Below, in pieces: positions 1-5,108 of a DNA stretch of 5,366 nucleotides; position 1 is the first letter of the stretch, and each line of letters begins with the position of its first letter. The position numbers and the translations under genes are program-made. Source of the stretch: Actinomycetota bacterium (GTDB taxonomy: Bacteria > Actinomycetota > Thermoleophilia > Miltoncostaeales > Miltoncostaeaceae). Location: assembly GCA_005788075.1 (NCBI GenBank), contig SXZC01000200.1:1-5366 (forward strand), read 5' to 3'. The notes below the pieces were generated by a model. The model did not search any database, was not told where the DNA came from, and saw only the letters and a list, made by a program, of their open reading frames with translations.

Positions 1-371
1 ACCCCGGCGGCCACTCCCAGCAGGAGCATCACCACTCCGGCGGCCACGGCGTGGCCGGAGCACGCGAGGGCGATCATCACCACCACGGCGTTCAGCGCGA
101 TCATCACGCCGTACACCCGCAGGTGGCGTCCGTAGCCGCCCCCGGGCTCCACCACCGAGGTGAACACCGCCCCGAGAGCTGCCAGCACGGCGAGGTCGGG
201 CCGGCCGACCGCCAGTCCCACCGCGAGGGGGGCGGCGAGCGCGATGGCCATCCGCAGCGCCGCGAGGGGCGCGGGGCGCCCCGGGCCGGGCCCGGCCAGG
301 TACCGCGCCAGCCTGCGCGCGCGGCGGCCCTCGAGCCCGAGGAAGCCCGGATGCGATGCGATGACGTCCAT
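1..371 (-). CDS. FUSC-family membrane protein, N-terminal part (partial)
   Basis: The reverse strand reads open from an ATG at 371 to the left edge, giving 123 residues with no stop. The protein begins with a short arginine-rich cytoplasmic segment (about residues 1-37) ending in a Gly/Pro-rich linker. Hydrophobic stretches follow at about 38-56, 60-75, 87-104 and 109-123, which look like successive membrane helices. Between helices two and three, residues 71-85 contain TSVVEPGGGYGRHLR. This resembles the conserved loop of FUSC-type (fusaric acid resistance/aromatic acid exporter-like) inner membrane proteins, as does the LRMAIALAAPLAVGLAVGRP stretch before it. Family members are thought to export aromatic acids or other toxic compounds; the substrate here cannot be told. 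The C-terminal part lies outside the window. The ATG at 371 has no clear ribosome binding site, but extending further upstream would overlap the divergent gene at 402. The family call rests on recognised pattern only. Confidence 0.7.
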   Translation of the reverse strand, partial: MDVIASHPGFLGLEGRRARRLARYLAGPGPGRPAPLAALRMAIALAAPLAVGLAVGRPDLAVLAALGAVFTSVVEPGGGYGRHLRVYGVMIALNAVVVMIALACSGHAVAAGVVMLLLGVAAG

Positions 372-389
372 TACCGCAAGTCTCGTCGG

Positions 390-395
390 TAGGGT
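390..395 (+). promoter_or_regulatory. Candidate -10 element for leaderless transcription of the plus-strand operon
   Basis: The hexamer TAGGGT fits the TANNNT pattern typical of actinobacterial -10 elements. It ends six bases before the ATG at 402, so transcription would begin at or next to the A of the start codon and give a leaderless mRNA. No convincing -35 box is seen at the usual spacing. The alternative reading is that GGTAGGG (388-394) acts as a poor Shine-Dalgarno site, with the promoter lying inside the divergent gene. The whole spacer between the two divergent starts is only 30 bases. Confidence 0.3.
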
Positions 396-401
396 TGCGT
401 C

Positions 402-689
402 ATGGCCCTGCTTGGCGACGACGAACTCAGCACCGCCCTGGCGCTCCTTCCCGGCTGGGGCATCGAGGATGGCATGCTCGTGAAGGAGTACGTGTTCCCC
501 GAGGGGTTCCTGCCCGCCGTCGCGTTCGTGACCCGGGTGGCCGACGCCGCCGAGGCCGCCGACCACCATCCGGACATCGACATCCGGTGGAACCGCGTGC
601 GCATCGCGGTGGTCACGCACGACCAGGGCGGAATCACCGAGAAGGACACCTCCCTGGCCGCCGAATGCGACCGACTGGCGGTGGCGTGA
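402..689 (+). CDS. phhB: 4a-hydroxytetrahydrobiopterin dehydratase (pterin-4a-carbinolamine dehydratase)
   Basis: This 95-residue protein has the full length and motif set of the small PCD/DCoH family. These enzymes dehydrate 4a-hydroxytetrahydrobiopterin, made by aromatic amino acid hydroxylases, to quinonoid dihydropterin so that the cofactor can be recycled in the cytoplasm. Seen directly are PGW near residues 17-19, the signature HHPD at 55-58 followed by WN at 63-64, and THDQGGITEKD at 72-82. H55, H56, H73 and D82 have the same spacing as the catalytic His-His, His and Asp of the mammalian enzyme. The ATG at 402 gives the usual family N-terminus; a longer upstream start in another frame is not supported. 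The stop overlaps the pyrD start by four bases (GTGA), so the two are probably co-translated. No hydroxylase gene is in view, so the pterin substrate source is unknown. The symbol phhB is used by family, not because a phhA partner is seen. Confidence 0.93.
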   Translation: MALLGDDELSTALALLPGWGIEDGMLVKEYVFPEGFLPAVAFVTRVADAAEAADHHPDIDIRWNRVRIAVVTHDQGGITEKDTSLAAECDRLAVA

Positions 690-1798
690 CGTCCGACGCC
701 GCGGCCCTGCTCCGGCGGGCCGCATTTCGCATGGACCCCGAGAGGGCCCATGAGTCGGCGCTCCGCGCGCTGCAGGTGGGGGGGCCGGCGCTGGCGGCGG
801 CGTCGTCGTGGCTCGCGAAGCGCGACGGCACGGTGGGGCAGAGGCTCATGGGCATGGAATTCCCCTCGCCGGTTGGGCTCGCCGCCGGGTACGACAAGTA
901 CGGGCGCGCCGTGCGCGCGTGGGGCCGGCTCGGGTTCGGGTTCGCCGAGATCGGCACCGTCACCGCGCGCCCCCAGGACGGCAACCCCCGCCCGCGCCTC
1001 TTCCGCCTTCCCGAGGACGAGGCCATCGTCAACCGCATGGGGTTCAACAACGATGGCGCGGCCGTCACGGCACGGCGCATCGCAGACGCCCGCCGCGGGT
1101 CGGGTGCGGGGGTGCCGATCGGCGTGAACATCGGCAAGTCGAAGGTGACGCCCCTCGACCGCGCGGCGGAGGACCACCTGGCGTCGTTCCGCCTGCTCCG
1201 CGGCGTGGCCGACTTCGTGGTGGTCAACGTGTCGTCGCCCAATACGCCCGGGCTGCGCGAGCTGCAGGACCGCGACCACCTCACGGCGATCCTCGGCGCC
1301 CTGCGCGACGAGGACGCCTCGATGCGCCGTCGCGATGACCGCGTGCCGATGCCCTTCCTCGTGAAGCTCGCGCCCGACCTTCCCGACGAGCAGATCGAGG
1401 ACGCCGTCGACCTGGCCGGCGAGCTCGGGCTCGCGGGCGTGGTGCTCACCAACACCACGATCACCCGCGATGGCCTGAGCGACCCCGAATCGCCCGTGGC
1501 AGCCGAGCAGGGCGGGCTCTCAGGGCCACCGCTGCGCGCCCGGGCGAGCGCGGCGGTGCGGGTGGCTGCGCGGCGTGCCGGCGGGCAGCTGGTGATCGTG
1601 GGCGTCGGGGGCATCATGGACGCCGCCGACGCATGGGACCGCATCGCAGGCGGCGCATCACTGGTGGAGGTGTGGACCGGCCTCGTGTACCGCGGCCCGC
1701 TCATCGCGCGCGACATCACGCTCGGCCTCATGGATCGCATGCGCGATGAGGGCGTGAGCCATATCTCGGAGGTCGTCGGCAGCGACCTGGGTGCCTGA
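686..1798 (+). CDS. pyrD: Dihydroorotate dehydrogenase (quinone), class 2
   Basis: PyrD oxidises dihydroorotate to orotate, the fourth step of UMP synthesis, using FMN and passing electrons to membrane quinone. The 370-residue product shows class 2 features. An amphipathic N-terminus carries FRMDPERAH (residues 14-22), where the enzyme docks on the membrane. AGYDK (67-71) has the orotate-binding lysine, and NRMGFNNDG lies at 116-124. NVSSPNT at 181-187 has S184 as the catalytic base, serine being diagnostic of class 2 where class 1 uses cysteine. LVKLAPD (225-231) has the FMN-contacting lysine, TNTT is at 255-258, and the phosphate-binding GVGGI (306-310) and WTGLVYRGP (330-338) follow. I chose GTG 686 because it gives the expected short lead before FRMDPERAH and overlaps the upstream stop as GTGA. 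The open frame extends upstream to 395, but that part is the wrong-frame shadow of the dehydratase. ATG 731 would delete part of the docking helix. The stop shares one base with the next start (TGATG). Confidence 0.95.
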   Translation: MTSDAAALLRRAAFRMDPERAHESALRALQVGGPALAAASSWLAKRDGTVGQRLMGMEFPSPVGLAAGYDKYGRAVRAWGRLGFGFAEIGTVTARPQDGNPRPRLFRLPEDEAIVNRMGFNNDGAAVTARRIADARRGSGAGVPIGVNIGKSKVTPLDRAAEDHLASFRLLRGVADFVVVNVSSPNTPGLRELQDRDHLTAILGALRDEDASMRRRDDRVPMPFLVKLAPDLPDEQIEDAVDLAGELGLAGVVLTNTTITRDGLSDPESPVAAEQGGLSGPPLRARASAAVRVAARRAGGQLVIVGVGGIMDAADAWDRIAGGASLVEVWTGLVYRGPLIARDITLGLMDRMRDEGVSHISEVVGSDLGA

Positions 1799-2985
1799 TG
1801 GGCATCATCGAGCAGCTCGCCATCATCCTGGTGGCGGTGGCCGCCATGTCGCTGCTCAGCGAGCGCCTGCGCATTTCGGCCATCCCGCTCTTCATGGTGG
1901 CGGGGATCATCCTCGGGCCATTCGAGCCATTCCCGGCAGTGATCGAGCTCGGCGAGCCGCTCTACCTGCTGGCCGAGCTCGGGGTGATCCTCCTGCTGTT
2001 CTACCTCGGGCTGGAGTTCAGCCTGGAGCGCATCCTGCAGGCGCGCAAGCTCGTGCTCACCGGCGGCGTGGTGGACCTGCTCATCAACGGCGGGCTGGGG
2101 CTTCTGCTGGGCTTCGCGCTGCTGGGCATCAGCGCCGAGGCCGTGCTGCTCGCCGGCATCATCTACGTGTCGAGCAGCGGCATCATCACCCAGGCCCTGT
2201 TCGACTTCCGGCGCCTGGCGGACGACGAGACCGACATGGTGCTGGGCACGCTGGTGTTCGAGGACCTCGCCATCGCGCTGTTCCTCGGGCTGGCATCGGG
2301 ACTCGCCGTGGGCAGCGCCGTGAACGGGGTGGACCTCACCGTGCGGGCGATCATCGTGGTGGTGTTCGTGGCCACCTTCCTGATCGCCAGCCACTTCCTG
2401 CCGCGCTTCATCGACCGCTTCAGCCCGCTCGTGGAGCGCGAGCGGCTCGTGCTGGTGGCGCTGGCGATCGTGGTGGGCGCATCGGCGCTTGCCGAGTGGG
2501 TGGGGCTCTCGGCGCCGGTCGGCGCGCTGCTCGCGGGCATCCTGCTCTCGGAGACCGAGGCCCGCGACCGCATCGAGCGCCACCTCTTCGGCCTGCGCGA
2601 CTTCACGGCCGCGATCTTCTTCTTCGTGTTCGGCCTGCAGATCGACCTCGGGAGCCTCGGGGTGGTGTGGGAATGGCTGCTGCTCGCGGCCGTCGTGGCC
2701 ATCGGGGGCAAGCTGATCTCGGGCTGGGTGTCCGGGCGGATGGTCGGATTCACCCGCCGGCAGTCGTTCACCGTGGGGGCCAGCCTGATCGCGCGCGGTG
2801 AGTTCTCGCTCATCCTCGCGCAGCTCGCGGCCCTCGGAACCGCGTTGTCATTTGAATTCCGTGACCGGGTGGTGTCGTTCGCCGGCCTGCTCGTGCTGGT
2901 CACGGCGGCCATCGGAGTGATACTTATGAGGGAGTCCCGCACCGTGGGACGTGCGATCTTCGGATCCAGGAGGAAGTCGTCGTGA
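1798..2985 (+). CDS. khtU: K+(cation)/H+ antiporter membrane subunit, CPA2 family, KhtU-like
   Basis: This 395-residue, almost wholly hydrophobic protein has about 12-13 predicted membrane helices and belongs to the KefB/CPA2 monovalent cation:proton antiporters. It would exchange cytoplasmic K+ (perhaps also Na+ or NH4+) for external protons. Visible motifs are the YLGLEFS loop at 69-75 and the unwound-helix segment SSSGIITQAL at 125-134. FEDLA at 154-158 has the E155-D156 pair at the ion site, and LSAPVGALLAGILL lies at 237-250. FFFVFGLQID is at 274-283, and ARGEFSLILAQLA (332-344) carries the conserved R-G-E-F. Unlike KefB/KefC it has no C-terminal RCK_N domain, only a short basic tail (about 378-395). 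Regulation must therefore come from a separate subunit, and the next gene encodes exactly that. The start ATG overlaps the pyrD stop and has no good Shine-Dalgarno site, so translation is probably coupled to pyrD. Exact ion specificity cannot be read from sequence. Confidence 0.88.
   Translation: MGIIEQLAIILVAVAAMSLLSERLRISAIPLFMVAGIILGPFEPFPAVIELGEPLYLLAELGVILLLFYLGLEFSLERILQARKLVLTGGVVDLLINGGLGLLLGFALLGISAEAVLLAGIIYVSSSGIITQALFDFRRLADDETDMVLGTLVFEDLAIALFLGLASGLAVGSAVNGVDLTVRAIIVVVFVATFLIASHFLPRFIDRFSPLVERERLVLVALAIVVGASALAEWVGLSAPVGALLAGILLSETEARDRIERHLFGLRDFTAAIFFFVFGLQIDLGSLGVVWEWLLLAAVVAIGGKLISGWVSGRMVGFTRRQSFTVGASLIARGEFSLILAQLAALGTALSFEFRDRVVSFAGLLVLVTAAIGVILMRESRTVGRAIFGSRRKSS
2968..2973 (+). 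promoter_or_regulatory. Strong ribosome binding site for khtT
   Basis: AGGAGG, a perfect Shine-Dalgarno core, lies inside the last codons of khtU, eight bases before the GTG at 2982. It is the best such site in the window and fixes the start of khtT despite the non-ATG codon. Independent strong initiation may keep the gating subunit at or above the level of the membrane subunit. Confidence 0.8.
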
Positions 2986-3485
2986 TCGAGGTCCGCGAAA
3001 CCCGCCTGCCGGGCGTCGGCAAGAAGTTCTCGATGCGCACGCAGCGCGGCGAGGACGTCTGCGCCGTGGTGCACATCGACGGCCGTCGTGAGCTCTACCA
3101 CCGGCCCGATCCCGACGAGGATGCCGACTCGGTGATCGTGCTCACAGATGAGGAGGCCCACGAGCTCGGGTCGATCCTCGGCGGCGTGGTGTACCGGCCG
3201 GAGCTGCTCGACAAGCTCGAGATCGCCCTCAAGGACCTGGCCATCGACTGGATCGACATCCCGGCCGAGAGCCCGCTGGTGGGGCTCACCGTGGCCACGT
3301 GCCGAATCCGCACCACCACCGGCGGCACCATCGTGGCGATCATCCGCAAGGAGAGCTCGGTGGCGATGCCGCACCCCGATGAGGTGATCCAGGCCGGCGA
3401 CACCCTGGTGGTCATCACCACCCCGGAGACCTTCGAGGCATTGCAGCGCCTGGTGGCAGAGGGCCCGCCCGCGGACGCCGCCTGA
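2982..3485 (+). CDS. khtT: Antiporter regulatory subunit with RCK_C (TrkA-C) domain, KhtT-like
   Basis: This 167-residue soluble protein matches the layout and length of Bacillus subtilis KhtT, the cytoplasmic gating subunit of the KhtU K+/H+ antiporter. The N-terminal domain (about 1-90) shows the family signatures LPGVGKKF at 9-16, HIDGRREL at 31-38 and ILGGVVYRP at 65-73. Residues 92-158 form the RCK_C domain: a SPLVGLTVA strand-turn, IVAIIRK at 117-123, PHPDEVIQAGDTLVV at 130-144, then a terminal helix. In B. subtilis this domain binds cyclic di-AMP, which activates export of K+. Whether that ligand is used here is inference. The protein has no membrane segment or signal peptide. GTG 2982 is preferred because it follows a perfect AGGAGG at eight bases, overlaps the khtU stop as GTGA and gives the family N-terminus. 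The stop codon lies inside an 18-base palindrome. Confidence 0.9.
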   Translation: MIEVRETRLPGVGKKFSMRTQRGEDVCAVVHIDGRRELYHRPDPDEDADSVIVLTDEEAHELGSILGGVVYRPELLDKLEIALKDLAIDWIDIPAESPLVGLTVATCRIRTTTGGTIVAIIRKESSVAMPHPDEVIQAGDTLVVITTPETFEALQRLVAEGPPADAA

Positions 3486-3500
3486 GCCCCGCGGGGCTCA
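3483..3500. repeat. Perfect 18-base palindrome at the khtT stop codon
   Basis: TGAGCCCCGCGGGGCTCA equals its own reverse complement over all 18 bases. Its first three bases are the khtT stop codon. In RNA it can form a seven-base-pair, mostly GC stem with a CGCG loop. The sequence after it is CCCGCC and not a run of T, so it does not look like a standard intrinsic terminator. It contains the only G-rich run (GGGG, 3493-3496) able to act as a ribosome binding site for the phosphatase start at 3507, so folding would hide that site. It could also be an operator for a dimeric regulator or an mRNA-processing/stability hairpin. Confidence 0.6.
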
Positions 3501-3506
3501 CCCGCC

Positions 3507-5108
3507 ATGCCTGATCCCCAACGCCGCGATCTCTGGTCGGTGCTCACCGGCAAGGGCACGCCGTCCCTGCGCGGCCTCCTCACCCGCGCGGTCATCGGCG
3601 TGGGCCTGGTGCTCGGCGTGCTCGCCGCGCTCGCGATCGTGGGGCTGGTCGGCGCCACGTCGTCGTATCGCGATGACCAGCAGGCCGCGGTGGAGCGGGC
3701 CAAGGCCTCAGAGGTGATCCTCGCCGACCTGCTGAACGCCGAGACCGGGGTGAGCGGGTACACGCTCACCGGCGGCACGTCGTACCTGGTGCCCTACGTG
3801 CGCGCGGAGGACACCTACCCGCGCAACATGCGCCGACTGAGGACGCTGGTGCAGGGCGAGCCCCGGCTCGTCGCGGCAGTGAGCTCATTCGACACCGCCG
3901 CGAAGGAGTGGTTCGCGGAGGCGCGCGACCTCGTGGAGCTGCGCCGCAGCGGGAACATCTCCGAGGCGGTCGCGCGCATCGGCGAGGGCGTGGACAAGCA
4001 GCGCCTCGACCAGCTGCGCGCAGAGCACGCCGACCTGCGCGAGCTGGTGGAGCAGCAGCGGCAGGAAGCACTCGCCACCGCCGACCAGCGCAGGCTCTGG
4101 ACGATCCTCGCGGTGCTGGCAGGGGTGCTGCTGGCGGTGCTCGTGGTGGCGGCAGCCACGCGATCGCTCTGGCAGCGCGTGGGCGCCCCGCTCGGATCGC
4201 TGCTGCAGGGAGTGCGCCGCGTGGGGGAGGGCGACCAGGACCAGGCCGTGCCGAACCCGGATCGCGCGGCCCGCGAGGTGGTGGGCCTCGTGGACGCCTT
4301 CAACGTGATGCAGGACCGCGTGGTGGACCAGCGCGAGGCCGCCGAGGCCAGCGCACGGCGCTCGGAGGCCGCCCGCGCCGAGCGACGCCTCTGGCAGACG
4401 GTGGAGCAGGGCCTGCTGCCCGAGAGCCTCCCTGCCGTGCCCGGCCTGCGCATCGCCGCGCGCTACCTGCCGTCGAGCCCCGGGCTGGCGATCGGCGGCG
4501 ACTTCTACGACGCCCGCGTGCTCTCGGACGGCCGCCTGGCCGTGATGGTGGGTGACGTCGCCGGGCACGGCGCGGAGTCGGCCGCCCGTGCGGCGCGCAT
4601 GCGCTTCGGCTGGGGCGCCCTGATGGAGGTGGACCCCGACCCGCGGCAGGTGCTCGAGATCATGAACGCCCACATCGCCGAGCCGCACGAGCGCGACCAG
4701 GGGGTGTACGCCACCATGTGCCACTGCGTCATCTCACGGGATGGCACCGCAGAGTTCGCCCTCGCGGGTCACCCGCGCCCTCTGCTGGTGCACGGCGACG
4801 AGGCCGGACTGGTGGACGTGGACGCCCGCGGACCGATCCTCGGCCTGCTCGATGAGGTGGACTGGCCGGTGACGCACCTGACCATCCCGAAGGGCGGAAC
4901 GCTGGTCATCTACACCGACGGCCTCGTCGAGGCGCGTCGCAGCGACGAGATCTTCGGGGCCGCCCGCTCGGCGGAGGCCCTGCTGGCCACGGCCCACGTG
5001 CCGCTGGAGGAGCGCCTCGCCTACCTCACCGAGGCCGCCCAGCGCTACGACGAGGGAAACCTGCGCGACGACGTCGCGGTGCTCGCCGTGCAGGTGGTGG
5101 GCGGCTAG
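3507..5108 (+). CDS. Membrane sensor phosphatase: CHASE3-HAMP-SpoIIE (PP2C/RsbU-like)
   Basis: This 533-residue protein joins an extracytoplasmic sensor to a serine/threonine phosphatase. A cytoplasmic lead (1-25) is followed by a membrane helix at about 26-49. The external domain, about 52-192, carries NAETGVSGYTLTGG (77-90) and SYLVPY (92-97), the hallmark of CHASE3 domains. A second helix spans about 198-217. A HAMP linker lies at about 218-272 and a helical, probably coiled-coil stretch at 272-298. The SpoIIE/PP2C domain (about 300-530) has all its metal-site motifs: GGDFYD 330-335, GDVAGHG 349-355, AGHPRPLLV 420-428, TDGLVEAR 470-477 and the final D521-D522. It should therefore be active. 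Relatives dephosphorylate anti-anti-sigma (STAS) proteins in partner switching, but no such protein is in the window, so target and signal are unknown. ATG 3507 is the first start after the khtT stop in this frame; its ribosome binding site is weak (GGGG at 3493). The gene ends in CTAG shared with the convergent pstB. Confidence 0.9.
   Translation: MPDPQRRDLWSVLTGKGTPSLRGLLTRAVIGVGLVLGVLAALAIVGLVGATSSYRDDQQAAVERAKASEVILADLLNAETGVSGYTLTGGTSYLVPYVRAEDTYPRNMRRLRTLVQGEPRLVAAVSSFDTAAKEWFAEARDLVELRRSGNISEAVARIGEGVDKQRLDQLRAEHADLRELVEQQRQEALATADQRRLWTILAVLAGVLLAVLVVAAATRSLWQRVGAPLGSLLQGVRRVGEGDQDQAVPNPDRAAREVVGLVDAFNVMQDRVVDQREAAEASARRSEAARAERRLWQTVEQGLLPESLPAVPGLRIAARYLPSSPGLAIGGDFYDARVLSDGRLAVMVGDVAGHGAESAARAARMRFGWGALMEVDPDPRQVLEIMNAHIAEPHERDQGVYATMCHCVISRDGTAEFALAGHPRPLLVHGDEAGLVDVDARGPILGLLDEVDWPVTHLTIPKGGTLVIYTDGLVEARRSDEIFGAARSAEALLATAHVPLEERLAYLTEAAQRYDEGNLRDDVAVLAVQVVGG

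Noticed and set aside
273..297. Two adjacent GC palindromes (GGGGCGCCCC at 273-282 and GGCCGGGCCCGGCC at 284-297)
   Set aside because: They lie in codons for the Gly/Pro/Arg linker of the FUSC protein within an almost pure G+C stretch, so they are likely compositional. A translation-damping hairpin near the FUSC start is possible but unsupported.
350..364. Short tandem repeat ATGCG-ATGCG-ATGAC
   Set aside because: It has fewer than three perfect units and lies within the FUSC N-terminal codons; too short to claim function.
51..392. A plus-strand frame encoding a His-rich peptide (HHHH)
   Set aside because: It is the complement of hydrophobic FUSC codons (the MIALNAVVVMIAL region). The His run comes from antisense reading of Met/Ile/Val codons and is not a metal-binding protein.
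634..2583. A 649-residue open frame on the minus strand across pyrD and khtU
   Set aside because: It is antisense to two genes with full family motifs. Its translation is His/Arg/Glu/Ser-rich with no recognisable domain, as expected from the complement of high-GC coding sequence.
2163..3374. A 403-residue minus-strand open frame across khtU and khtT
   Set aside because: It is antisense to two well-supported genes, has low-complexity Ser/Arg/Thr-rich composition and no family motif.
3483..3500. Hairpin at TGA considered as a selenocysteine insertion element
   Set aside because: The TGA is inside the stem rather than before it, the loop is CGCG, and KhtT-family proteins end at this point. The KhtT length is already normal.
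3483..3506. Intrinsic terminator between khtT and the phosphatase gene
   Set aside because: The GC-rich stem is present but is followed by CCCGCC and not a T-run, so a standard Rho-independent terminator is not supported.
3885..4724. Long minus-strand frames across the sensor phosphatase
   Set aside because: They mirror the phosphatase coding frame, which has a complete motif set; the antisense products are His/Arg/Ala-rich without structure.
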